Assembly (NCBI RefSeq): GCF_033954835.1
Contig: NZ_CP121471.1
Coordinates: 248,001-312,000, forward strand
Source of the DNA: Thiorhodovibrio frisius
Lineage (GTDB): Bacteria > Pseudomonadota > Gammaproteobacteria > Chromatiales > Chromatiaceae
Length of the DNA stretch: 64,000 nucleotides
Reading direction: 5' to 3'
Made by a program: the position numbers and the translations under genes. The notes below the pieces were generated by a model. That model did not search any database, had not been told where the DNA came from, and saw only the letters and a program-made list of their open reading frames with translations. Position 1 is the first letter of the stretch. Each line of letters opens with the position of its first letter. Below, piece by piece: positions 23,128-31,156 of this stretch.

Positions 23128-23286
23128 GTTGTCCGCTCTTCGTCGATCAGGGTCCGTCCGTGCCCTGGTGAGCGTCTCGGGCTCTTCCATCTGCTCCCTT
23201 TTTTTCACCGGGTGGATCAAAGCGGCAAATGTCTGTCTTTTCGTCTCGATACAGTTTGGAAAATTGCCGGTGGACTAAATTGAGAG

Positions 23287-25566
23287 CTAACACCAGGTTG
23301 ACTCATCGACCCAGCCACCTTCCAGCTTGGTGCCAATCCAGCAGGCGCGGCGCTCTTCGAGGCGTTGCCATTCTAGCGGGCCGCCGAATGCGGATTCGAT
23401 CGCGTTGCGGTGGCCATCATGGAGCGCGTCAAAGAGCGCCTTGTTTGCAGCGGCATCGGGGCCATCGATGTAAATGGTCACGCGGGTCTCCGCCATCGTG
23501 ACCCAATAGTTCCACCAGACACCGTGGCGACGGGCACCGGCCCAATGGTATTTCCCTGGGGAGATTCTGGCGTGCAAATCAGACTGAGTCTTGGCGTGGT
23601 CGAGCAGCTTGGTCCAGAAAGCGAGTCTCGCTTCGTAGCGATCAGGACGGTTGGCCGCCTCTGCTTCCTCTTCGTCGATGGTGGCAATGGGCTCATAGAC
23701 GGGCGGTTTTTCGCCATCCAGGTCGAGTCGGGAAGGATTCCAGACCCATTCGGCAATGCGGATATAGAGTTCCTGGCGTTGCTTCTGCTCCTCCGGACCA
23801 AAGGTGTCGTAGGGGCGGAACGGCAGACCGGTGCGGTCAATCAGGCTCAGAAAAGCCGGGTGGTTCTGGTAGGCCAGCGGGTGCAGGCTGCGAGCAAGCA
23901 GGTTGGCGCTGTGCGCCATGTAGGCGTCGCGTTTTTGCTCATAGGTCCCATCCCCGAGGCTTTGATTGATGCCGCGCTGCAGGAGCAGCAGACCACCGAT
24001 CCGGTTGCGTTCGGTGTCGAAATCGCTTTGGTGATTGAACCACTCGGTAAAGCGTTCATAACGATCCGCCCAAACGTGCTCAATCTCGAACGGCTTTGCC
24101 TTGCCCTGTGAGATCAGATCCTCGAAGTGCGCTGGCTGGCCACATTGGGCTTCAAGCCATAAGGTTAGGCGCGCGAGGATGTGCCGAACCTGGCGATAAT
24201 TTTGCGCATGCAGCCTAAACTGAGGGGCGCTCGCGAAGCTCTCTTTCTGCGCATTCAGTTCCGCGCGCAGGAAGGTCGCAAGGTCAGCGATATCGCGACC
24301 GCGCAACTCCTTGGTGAGCTGAAAGATTGTGTACTTGACCGATGAGTAACTGATGGTGCGGAAGCACCAAATGCGTCGCGCCAGCCAAATATCGATGAAG
24401 TCCGCCACCAGCGCGATCTTGCGGCGTGCCGTGTCCTTGGAATCCTCGGGGGAGAGCGGCGCCAACATCAGCTGGGTTTGCAGCGTAAAACCCCGGTCGG
24501 CATTGAAACGAATGGATTCGAGCTCCGGTTCCAAGTTGACCATCGCGTTGCGGATCGTGAGCACCTGACGGGCAAAAAAGTCGAGATCGCGGCGCACAAA
24601 GCGCAGGAAGCCATCGGGGTCCGCCAATCCCAATAGATCACGCTGATCTCGAACCCAGCGGTGGAACTCCGTGCCAATGCGTTCGTAGTCTTTGTTCTCA
24701 GCGCCAGCGGAGCCAGGCCGGATCGTTAGCGCGTGACGGGCCCGCAGCCAATCCTTGAAGAAGTCGGCGTCACCCTCTTTCTCCGTCGCCCGCAGCGCTT
24801 GCATCCGCGCCTTCCAAAGGTCGTTGATATCCCGCTGGTCGTTTTCCCGATACACATTGGCCAGCACATAGCCCTTGAGCATCTCCGGCAGGCTCAAGGA
24901 CAGGCCGCGGTCGTTCATGGTCTCGAAGATGGTGTAGGCATCCTCGTCGGAATAGGCCTCGATCACAACCAGATGCACGTTCTCTAGCAGCCAATCGACG
25001 AAAAACGGCAGCGCGTCAGCGTTGATTTCTTCGGGCAAGTGCTCGCCGACATTGGCGGCCCGTGCCTGGATATTGACGACCGATGGCGTCGCATCGCTGA
25101 CATCGAAGACTGCGCCCTGACCGTCCATTAAGGCACGCATGATCGGCTCGCGGTCCGGTACATCCAGGTTGAAGCTCTTGTGCCCGTATTTCTCGGAGAA
25201 GATCAGGTTGCGCACATCGACCCCATCGGGCCGCTCGCCTTGGCGATGGTAGAGCTCGATCAGCAGCAGCGTCAGCGTGGTGAGCCGTTGCTGGCCATCG
25301 ACGATGAAGCGCTGACCGCGTTTGTGACTGAGAACCACCGACCCGAGGAAATAATGACCATAGTGCTCAACCTGGGGGCGCGAATGACCGGGGTCGTAGT
25401 GGTCAAGAAACTTGCCGGTGAGATCGTCGACCAATTCCCGGACTTGGCGCTCCTCCCAGGCATACTCGCGCTGGTAAAAGTCGATGGTGTACTTGGCCTT
25501 GTCGAGCAGTTCACGCACGCTTCGGGCACGGGCTTCGATGGATTTTGGCTGATCCTGATCAGTCAT
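23287..25566 (-). CDS. DUF262/DUF1524 (GmrSD-like) restriction protein with C-terminal DUF4268-like domain
   Basis: A 759-aa protein. The N-terminal part has YTIDFYQREYAWEERQVREL and FIVDGQQRLTTLTLLLIELY; DGQQR (residues ~90-94) is the DUF262 ParB-like nucleotide-binding motif. A helical middle follows. An HNH-type segment around residue 500 (KPFEIEHVWADRYERF, then NRIGGLLLLQRGIN) belongs to DUF1524. The C-terminus resembles DUF4268 (YWVTMAETRVTIYIDGPDAA). GmrSD-type proteins are NTP-dependent type IV endonucleases against modified (for example glucosylated) phage DNA. The 100-180 extra C-terminal residues are unusual for the simple form. ATG 25566 is preferred to TTG 25572. Confidence 0.75.
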   Translation of the reverse strand: MTDQDQPKSIEARARSVRELLDKAKYTIDFYQREYAWEERQVRELVDDLTGKFLDHYDPGHSRPQVEHYGHYFLGSVVLSHKRGQRFIVDGQQRLTTLTLLLIELYHRQGERPDGVDVRNLIFSEKYGHKSFNLDVPDREPIMRALMDGQGAVFDVSDATPSVVNIQARAANVGEHLPEEINADALPFFVDWLLENVHLVVIEAYSDEDAYTIFETMNDRGLSLSLPEMLKGYVLANVYRENDQRDINDLWKARMQALRATEKEGDADFFKDWLRARHALTIRPGSAGAENKDYERIGTEFHRWVRDQRDLLGLADPDGFLRFVRRDLDFFARQVLTIRNAMVNLEPELESIRFNADRGFTLQTQLMLAPLSPEDSKDTARRKIALVADFIDIWLARRIWCFRTISYSSVKYTIFQLTKELRGRDIADLATFLRAELNAQKESFASAPQFRLHAQNYRQVRHILARLTLWLEAQCGQPAHFEDLISQGKAKPFEIEHVWADRYERFTEWFNHQSDFDTERNRIGGLLLLQRGINQSLGDGTYEQKRDAYMAHSANLLARSLHPLAYQNHPAFLSLIDRTGLPFRPYDTFGPEEQKQRQELYIRIAEWVWNPSRLDLDGEKPPVYEPIATIDEEEAEAANRPDRYEARLAFWTKLLDHAKTQSDLHARISPGKYHWAGARRHGVWWNYWVTMAETRVTIYIDGPDAAANKALFDALHDGHRNAIESAFGGPLEWQRLEERRACWIGTKLEGGWVDESTWC

Positions 25567-25568
25567 GG

Positions 25569-25835
25569 TCAATGTGGCAGCTTGAATTTATGAATTTCTG
25601 GTGAGGTCAGGGATGGCTTTTTTGTGATGGCCCGGCAGGAGACGTCAAGCGGCTTGACTTGCCGTTTCGGTTGCGTCTTTTCGTAACGCGTTGCACATTC
25701 AGCATGTTCGATAGGGAGAAGGTAGCGCCCTTCTGATTCGGTGAGGGTGTCGAAGCCGTAGCCGTGCTCGGCTCGCCACCAGGGTTCGATTTGTCCATGC
25801 TTGTCTCTAAGTGCCTGGAGAGTTTCCTGTAGCAA
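25569..25835 (-). pseudogene. Gene fragment upstream of the DUF262 gene
   Basis: An open stretch of 88 codons with only a TTG start (LQETLQALRDKHGQIEPWWR, then EHGYGFDTLTESEGRYLLPI). Going upstream the frame meets TAG inside the CTAG border of the MITE at 25845-25848. The part left of it therefore looks like the end of a longer gene that the MITE cut off. Its stop overlaps the DUF262 start region, so it was probably in the same operon. I do not recognise the family. Confidence 0.45.
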
Positions 25836-25843
25836 TCCAAGTT

Positions 25844-25966
25844 CCTAGGAGTCTGTCGGACTTGCTAGAGTAACCGTTTAAAATGGTTGATATTTGTGTT
25901 TTTGCACTCAAAAAAAGTAACCTCGTGCAATCCATCGGTTGCAGTTAAGTCCGACAGACTCCTAGG
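25844..25966. mobile_element. MITE with 20-bp perfect terminal inverted repeats and CTAG flanks
   Basis: CCTAGGAGTCTGTCGGACTT (25844-25863) is the exact reverse complement of 25947-25966. The interior, about 80 bp, is AT-rich and has no ORF. CTAG at both edges suits a palindromic 4-bp target duplication. It is a non-autonomous element mobilised by an unseen transposase. It sits at the end of the VapC gene and supplies its stop codon. Confidence 0.85.
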
Positions 25967-26396
25967 CTTCTGGCTGCTCAAGCGGTTGCGGGTTCGACCA
26001 GTCGTCGATCAGTAGCCCGTCGATGCGGTCGAAGTGATTGCGATTGCGGGTCACCAGAACGAGACCATGCTCCAGCGCAATCCCAGCAATGAGAAGGTCG
26101 ATGTCGTCGAGAGGCGTGCCCAGCAGTCTGAGTCGTGCATAGTGCTCGGCGGCGAGATCGGCGGAACGGCGTGTCATGGGGAGCAGGCGATTGCGCGCCA
26201 CGAACGCGAAAAAACTTTGAAGTTGCTTGCGGGCATCACGATGACGCAGTCCACTGACGATCTCGTAGTAGGTGATGATGCTGAAATTCAGTGAACCGTG
26301 GTCGCTGATATATTGCCGGCCATGTTGAACGACCGCTTTGTCGCCAGCCTTTAGATAGAGTGACAGGACGTCGGTATCCAAGAGTGCTGGTTTCAT
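25962..26396 (-). CDS. VapC-like PIN toxin
   Basis: A 144-aa PIN protein with all acidic positions: ALLDTDVLSLYLK (Asp), ITYYEIVSGLRHRDARKQL (Glu), and PLDDIDLLIAGIALEHGLVL (Asp), then TRNRNHFDRIDGL with the last one. VapC proteins cleave tRNA or other RNAs. The ATG at 26396 overlaps the antitoxin stop (TGATG). The last residues (QPLEQPEA) and the stop TAG come from the edge of the MITE, so the original end may have been slightly different. Confidence 0.85.
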   Translation of the reverse strand: MKPALLDTDVLSLYLKAGDKAVVQHGRQYISDHGSLNFSIITYYEIVSGLRHRDARKQLQSFFAFVARNRLLPMTRRSADLAAEHYARLRLLGTPLDDIDLLIAGIALEHGLVLVTRNRNHFDRIDGLLIDDWSNPQPLEQPEA

Positions 26397-26659
26397 CAAT
26401 GGCGTCGCCCCGCGAAAGCCTCACGACGCCGGTCGCCGAGGTCATCCAGAAAGTCTTGGAAATCTTGATCCGCGAAATCTGACCAGATGCCGGCAAAATC
26501 CTCTGGCCCTGGTTTTTCGGAAAACGACACTGGCTCGTGATCATCGGCTTCCAAGAAAACGACGAGATGCACCGGCCCGGGGCGATAAGACCCTGAGAGT
26601 TTGGCGTGTATCTCGCCGCAGGTATTGATCTCGGCGTCGATTTCAATAATTTGTTGCAT
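26396..26659 (-). CDS. VapB-like antitoxin
   Basis: An 87-aa protein with a beta-rich start (QQIIEIDAEINTCGEIHAKL), a strand HLVVFLEADDHEPVSF and a very acidic, helical tail (FADQDFQDFLDDLGD). The stop overlaps the VapC start. Antitoxins of this type bind DNA with the first half and the toxin with the acidic tail. I do not recognise the precise family, but the position upstream of and overlapping a PIN gene is decisive. Confidence 0.7.
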   Translation of the reverse strand: MQQIIEIDAEINTCGEIHAKLSGSYRPGPVHLVVFLEADDHEPVSFSEKPGPEDFAGIWSDFADQDFQDFLDDLGDRRREAFAGRRH

Positions 26660-26686
26660 GACGATTCTCCAGGCGCGGGAGACACC

Positions 26687-26746
26687 CTACCCGGCTTTGT
26701 GCGCTTGCGCGCCATTAAAGTTATAGGTGTCCGGCAGCAGCTTCAT
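26687..26746 (-). pseudogene. Tiny ORF after DUF433, possible toxin remnant
   Basis: A 19-codon frame, MKLLPDTYNFNGAQAHKAG, whose ATG overlaps the DUF433 stop (ATGA). DUF433 genes are usually followed in exactly this way by a Mut7-C/DUF5615 toxin beginning MKLLLD-like. The start could be its relic; the rest is lost. Confidence 0.35.
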
Positions 26747-26991
26747 GCGTTGGCATGGACCATCAGGGGTTCAACCCGCTCATGTTCCACGACCCGATGG
26801 GCATAGGCCAGGCAAGCCAAGACGTCTTCGCGCTCCAACCAGGGATAGCCTTCCAGTAGGGTGTCGGTGTCATCGCCCGCGGCGAGCATGCCAAGAACAT
26901 GCTCCACGGCAAGGCGTCGCCCACGAATGATGGGTTTGCCGCCGAAGATGCGTGAATCAATTGTGATTCGTTGTAGTAAGTCATTGTTCAT
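26743..26991 (-). CDS. DUF433 family protein (antitoxin-like)
   Basis: An 82-aa protein with the DUF433 pattern: RITIDSRIFGGKPIIRGRRL, then AVEHVLGMLAAGDDTDTLLE and GYPWLEREDVLACLAYAHRV. The fold is a winged helix; many members are antitoxins (VapB45-like) of PIN/Mut7-C proteins. No intact toxin follows, only a 19-codon ORF, so it may persist as an orphan antitoxin. Confidence 0.85.
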   Translation of the reverse strand: MNNDLLQRITIDSRIFGGKPIIRGRRLAVEHVLGMLAAGDDTDTLLEGYPWLEREDVLACLAYAHRVVEHERVEPLMVHANA

Positions 26992-27028
26992 CGGTCTGAT
27001 CTACTTTGTTGTTGCGCCAGATTGCGAG

Positions 27029-30000
27029 TTAGCGCGTGAGCCGGTAGCGCTCGCCCTCGCGTTGGAGTAGGCCGAGGGATTCGAGGGTGGCGAGGATTTC
27101 GGCGATTTTGGGAGCGGTTCGTTTTGGGTCCGAGAAGTCATCCGTGAGTTCCTCCAGACTTCGGGCTTGTTTGCCGAGCGCGGACTTGACTGCGGCGACT
27201 TGTTCCGGGATGCCGGCGCGCGCGGTCGGGAATTTGATTTTCCCCTTTTTCGGCTTGGCGGTGGTGGTCGCGGTGGCGGGCGTGTCGAGGTCGGCGGTTT
27301 GTTGCTCGCCGGTGGTGGTGGCGGGCGCTTGCGGGTTTTGGTAGTCGGGGCGCAGCCAGCGGATGGTTCCTTGGGCTTCCTCGGCGGCGCGCTCGGCGTT
27401 CAGGGCGACCAGGCGGGTGAGCAGTTCTTCCTCGGCTTGGAGCTGGTCGGCGGGCTTGTCCGGCCAGGGGCAGGTGGCGCCGGGGCGGCCGATCAGTTGC
27501 TTGGCCAGATCCTGCCAGCCGTAGGCTTCGAAGACGGCGGTGTCGAGCTGGTCGTGGAGTTCGCGTAGCAGGGTGACCAGGCCCTGTTCGTGAATGGTTT
27601 TTTCTCTGACCGAGAGCGGCGTTTCGCGGCGCAAGGCGTCGAGGACATTGTAGATGCCTGTCAGGGTCAGCTCTGGATGCTGAGCCTGCTGGCGCTTGCG
27701 GTGGGCGTCGATTTGCTTGGCCAGATCGCGAATAGTGGTGATTTGGGTATCGTTGGCGGCAGGGAAAGGGAAAGTCTCAAAGCAACGGGAATGGTTGTAT
27801 CTGGGGTCATTACCGACCCCTAAACGCCCACCGGTTGCCAGCGCCCAGGTTACGTGGATCCTGGTCGAGATCGTCCCGAGAATATGTGCATCGGTGACAG
27901 TGATGGCGACGATTCCTTGATCCGGCAGTATTTCGCCATCGAGAAATTGGAAAAAGCGATGTTTGGCTGTCATCGGCGTAACTAAGAAACGCGAAAGTCC
28001 GGCTTTTGCTGAGCGCAAATCCGGTCGTGGTTCCGCGAACAGCCACCACTTTTCACGGTATGCGGCACGTTTGGATTGGTCCCTTTCTGGTTTCACGCCA
28101 TTGAGAACACGTTGAAAGGAAGCCGGAAACCGCTCTCGCGCTTGTTCAAGCGTTAACCCGAAAAAGTCTATTGCAAACACACCTCTGGGTCTGGCAGTGA
28201 GGTCCTTACCGTTGCGCAGCGGCGTCATCGCTTCGAACTCCTGCTTGATCACAGGGTCGCCTGGCTCGATCCAGAATCCGCTGCCCATCAGAGTGACACC
28301 GCGAAAAGCTAATCCAACATTCGCTTGCAGCTTTTGAGCTCCCGCCACATCGGCCCCAATCGCCAAATCCGCGAAGAGCTTCCCCTCGCGCTCGCTCAAT
28401 TCCACCGCCCGCGCGTCATCATCCCCGGCACTCTCGCTAGTAACCTTGCGTAGCAGCCCCGGATGCTCGCCGGCTACGCCGACCGTCATGGCGATACGCA
28501 CTGCCGCTCCGTCGCTGGCCTCGACCCAGGGGTGATCAGGCACCGCGAACACCAGCGACAAGGGCGCCTTGGGATCGTTCAGATGTGGCTCGAGCACGCG
28601 GCGGTTGAAGGTCTGGCGAAGGCTGTTGGTGGTGATGAAGCCGAAGCGGCGCGCCTCGCCCTTCCTGACTTTCTCGGCGGCGATCTGCCACCAGTACATG
28701 ACGAAATCAGCCGAGTCCGGCACCAGCCCGCTGTAGACCTTGCGCACGGCATCGACATAGCCGTCGCCGAGGGCGCGGCGCATGCTGGCGGCACCAATAA
28801 ACGGGGGATTGCCGACGATAAAGTCCGCTTCCGGCCACTCGGCCCGGCGCGGCTCGAGATAACGGTAAACTTGAAGGCGTTGGGTCTCATCGGGGATATC
28901 TTCCCCGGTAATGGGGCTGGCTTTGACGCTGCGCCCATCCCAGACGGTCACGGGCTGGCCTTGGTCGTCCAGCAAAGGCTCACGCGCCTTAGCTTGGATC
29001 AGGGCATCGCGGCACTCGATGTTATGGAAGTCGCGCAGCACCGGCTCGGGCGGGTTGACATGGCCGTAGGTGCGAAAATGCCATTGCAGGTAGCCGATCC
29101 ACAGCACGATGTCGGCGATGCGCGCGGCGCGGGGGTTGACCTCGAGCCCAAGAAATTGATTGGGGTTGACGGTGAAACCTTCGAGCTCAAAGCTCGCGGA
29201 TTTCTGCAGACGACCAAGCACCTCGAGCACCTCGCCTTCCAGTCGCTTCATGTGTTCGAGCGCGACATAGAGGAAGTTGCCGCTGCCGCAGGCGGGGTCG
29301 AGCACGCGGGTCTGGCACAGGCGGCCGTGGAAATTGCGCACCTCGGCGATGGCGTCTTGGGTTTTGCCCTGGCGCGCGTGGTTTTGCGCGGCGACCTGGA
29401 CGTCTTCCCAGGCGGCGCGCAGGGGCTCGATGACCGTGGGCATGACCAGGCGCTCGACATAGGCGCGCGGGGTGTAGTGGGCGCCGAGCTTGTGGCGCTC
29501 GTGCGGGTTGAGGGCACGCTCGAGCAGGGTGCCGAAGATGGCGGGCTCAACCTGGCGCCAGTCGGCGCGGGCGGCGTCGATGAGCTGGCCGATTTGCTCG
29601 GCGGTGAGCGGCAAGGGATCGGCGCCCTCGAACAGACCGCCGTTGAAGCGCAGCACTTGCGTCATCAAGACGCCACAGAAGTCACCTTTGTTCATGCTTT
29701 GCCAGAGGCTCTTTAGCGCATCCGGGAAGGTCTCGGGCTGTTCTTTCAGTCGCACCAGCAGCTTGGAAAAGCTTTCGGGCGGGAGCAGGCCGACATCCTC
29801 GGCGAACATGGTAAACAGGCAGCGTGACAGGAAGCCGGCGACGCGTTCGGCGTCCGCCCCGCTCTCCTCGAGCGATTTCGCCAGGCGGGCGAGGGTATCG
29901 GCGATGAGCCGGGTGACTCGGCCAGCGTAACGGCTGGGGTCGAGGCTCAGCGGATCGAGCCAGAGCGCGCGCAAGCGTTCGCGGATTTCCTCCGAGCGCA

Positions 30001-30493
30001 GTTGCTCGAGGCCGATGCGGTAGCTGCGCGGATCGGGGAAGGGGACGTAGTTGCCGCCCGTGCAGGTGAATTCGGAAAACAACACGAATGTGCGCCCAAC
30101 ATCGACGACAATGATGAACGGCGGTCGACCTTCCGCGGCTGGCAGTGCCTTGACGTAGTTCTCGGCCTGCTTGTGGGCCTTGACGATGGCCGCGTCCCAG
30201 CCGCCACTGCCGGTTTGCTTGCCGGTATCCTTGCCTTCAAGCACGAAGCAGCCACGCTTGTAGAGGTCCAGCGAGCGCGGGGTGGTGCTGCCATCCGGAA
30301 GGCGCTCGGTGACGGATCGCTCAAAGACGTAGGCGTTCTGGCCATTGTCTGCGCTCGCCGGGTCGGGCTGGGACAGATCAAGCAGGGTGCAGAGCTCGGT
30401 GAGGAACATCTGTAGGTTGGCGCGCTCGTTGCCACCACGGCTGACGCCACCACCCCAGCGGGAGATGAAGGCGTCGATATCCGTTTCGTTCAT
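27029..30493 (-). CDS. MmeI-like fused restriction-modification enzyme
   Basis: A 1154-aa protein. Near the N-terminus SLDLYKRGCFVLEGKD has Asp76, Glu86 and Lys88, a D-X9-E-X-K nuclease site as in MmeI (type IIL). A helical connector follows, then the amino-methyltransferase: GAHYTPRAYVERLVMPTV, LDPACGSGNFLYVALEHM (SAM motif I) and DFIVGNPPFIGAASM (NPPF catalytic motif, N6-adenine type). A target-recognition part follows (RFLVTPMTAKHRFFQFLDGE). The C-terminus ends in a winged-helix-like segment (SALGKQARSLEELTDDFSDP) after an Ala/Thr-rich linker, which MmeI itself lacks. One protein would cut and protect the same site. The ATG at 30493 is the domain start; 138 codons upstream are shadow. Confidence 0.85.
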   Translation of the reverse strand: MNETDIDAFISRWGGGVSRGGNERANLQMFLTELCTLLDLSQPDPASADNGQNAYVFERSVTERLPDGSTTPRSLDLYKRGCFVLEGKDTGKQTGSGGWDAAIVKAHKQAENYVKALPAAEGRPPFIIVVDVGRTFVLFSEFTCTGGNYVPFPDPRSYRIGLEQLRSEEIRERLRALWLDPLSLDPSRYAGRVTRLIADTLARLAKSLEESGADAERVAGFLSRCLFTMFAEDVGLLPPESFSKLLVRLKEQPETFPDALKSLWQSMNKGDFCGVLMTQVLRFNGGLFEGADPLPLTAEQIGQLIDAARADWRQVEPAIFGTLLERALNPHERHKLGAHYTPRAYVERLVMPTVIEPLRAAWEDVQVAAQNHARQGKTQDAIAEVRNFHGRLCQTRVLDPACGSGNFLYVALEHMKRLEGEVLEVLGRLQKSASFELEGFTVNPNQFLGLEVNPRAARIADIVLWIGYLQWHFRTYGHVNPPEPVLRDFHNIECRDALIQAKAREPLLDDQGQPVTVWDGRSVKASPITGEDIPDETQRLQVYRYLEPRRAEWPEADFIVGNPPFIGAASMRRALGDGYVDAVRKVYSGLVPDSADFVMYWWQIAAEKVRKGEARRFGFITTNSLRQTFNRRVLEPHLNDPKAPLSLVFAVPDHPWVEASDGAAVRIAMTVGVAGEHPGLLRKVTSESAGDDDARAVELSEREGKLFADLAIGADVAGAQKLQANVGLAFRGVTLMGSGFWIEPGDPVIKQEFEAMTPLRNGKDLTARPRGVFAIDFFGLTLEQARERFPASFQRVLNGVKPERDQSKRAAYREKWWLFAEPRPDLRSAKAGLSRFLVTPMTAKHRFFQFLDGEILPDQGIVAITVTDAHILGTISTRIHVTWALATGGRLGVGNDPRYNHSRCFETFPFPAANDTQITTIRDLAKQIDAHRKRQQAQHPELTLTGIYNVLDALRRETPLSVREKTIHEQGLVTLLRELHDQLDTAVFEAYGWQDLAKQLIGRPGATCPWPDKPADQLQAEEELLTRLVALNAERAAEEAQGTIRWLRPDYQNPQAPATTTGEQQTADLDTPATATTTAKPKKGKIKFPTARAGIPEQVAAVKSALGKQARSLEELTDDFSDPKRTAPKIAEILATLESLGLLQREGERYRLTR

Positions 30494-30689
30494 ATCTGAC
30501 TCCGGCGAACCCGTAACGGTGCCGATTGTACGCAACCAACAGTAGGCTGTCAGCAAGGAGCGCACGGCCAGGTTAGCTGATCTCCCCGATTGATTGTCGC
30601 GACTGGGCGCGTTAGTGTGAGCCTGAGAAACCGGATTGCCGCCGATTCGAATCCCCCAATTCTGCCACCAACCTGACCACGCAACGACC

Positions 30690-31154
30690 ATGATCAAATT
30701 GACTGTCAATGGCAAGCAAACAGAGATCGACGTGGACCCGCAGACACCGCTGTTGTGGGTCTTGCGCGACCACCTCGGGCTGACCGGCACCAAGTTTAGC
30801 TGCGGTATCGCCCAGTGCGGGGCTTGCACCGTCCATGTTGATGGTGTCGCGACCCGCTCCTGCTCGACGCCGGTGTCGGCCGTGGCGGGGCGTAACATCG
30901 TCACCATTGAGGGCCTATCGGAGAAGGCCGATCACCCGGTGCAGCAGGCCTGGGTGGAACTGGACGTGCCTCAGTGTGGCTTTTGCCAGTCCGGTCAGAT
31001 CATGGCTGCGGCCTCGCTGCTGGAGAACAACCCGAAACCATCCGACGCCGAGATCGACCAAGGCATGGGCGGGGTGCTGTGCCGCTGCGGAACCTATAAC
31101 GACATCCGCGCCGCTGTGAAGCGTGCCGCTGAGATCGCGAGCGAGGAGGCCTGA
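30690..31154 (+). CDS. iorA: Isoquinoline 1-oxidoreductase-type small subunit, two [2Fe-2S]
   Basis: A 154-aa protein with plant-type ferredoxin cysteines 38, 43, 46 and 58 (in [16 protein letters not shown]). A second set, 96, 99, 131 and 133, lies in [13 protein letters not shown] and [10 protein letters not shown]. This is the electron-transfer subunit of molybdenum hydroxylases of the IorAB type. The large subunit follows 2 bp after the stop (31157). The substrate cannot be deduced; relatives oxidise N-heterocycles and aldehydes. The start ATG at 30690 fits the family. Confidence 0.9.
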   Translation: MIKLTVNGKQTEIDVDPQTPLLWVLRDHLGLTGTKFSCGIAQCGACTVHVDGVATRSCSTPVSAVAGRNIVTIEGLSEKADHPVQQAWVELDVPQCGFCQSGQIMAAASLLENNPKPSDAEIDQGMGGVLCRCGTYNDIRAAVKRAAEIASEEA

Positions 31155-31156
31155 TC

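Larger units (their letters stand above)
19811..23286 (+). mobile_element. Four-gene transposon: zinc-ribbon protein, DDE transposase, AAA ATPase, small protein
   Basis: The overlapping genes at 19853-23048 form one unit. Possible transposase-binding ends are CCGGTGGAGCAAAGCGGCGC on the left (about 19871) and CCGGGTGGATCAAAGCGGCA on the right (about 23206), which resemble each other in direct orientation. The left inverted motif CCACCGGTGAAAC/GAACCGGTGG lies nearby. Exact ends and target duplication could not be fixed. The pairing of a DDE transposase with an AAA ATPase recalls Tn7/Mu/IS21-type target selection. Confidence 0.6.

Noticed and set aside
28463-29716. 417-codon plus-strand frame inside the MmeI-like gene
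   Set aside because: Shadow frame; composition (Gly/Ala/Val/His/Asp) mirrors codons of the minus-strand restriction enzyme.
30494-30907. N-terminal extension of the MmeI-like gene
   Set aside because: The 138 extra codons contain no recognisable domain and lie over the iorA promoter; the family starts at 30493.
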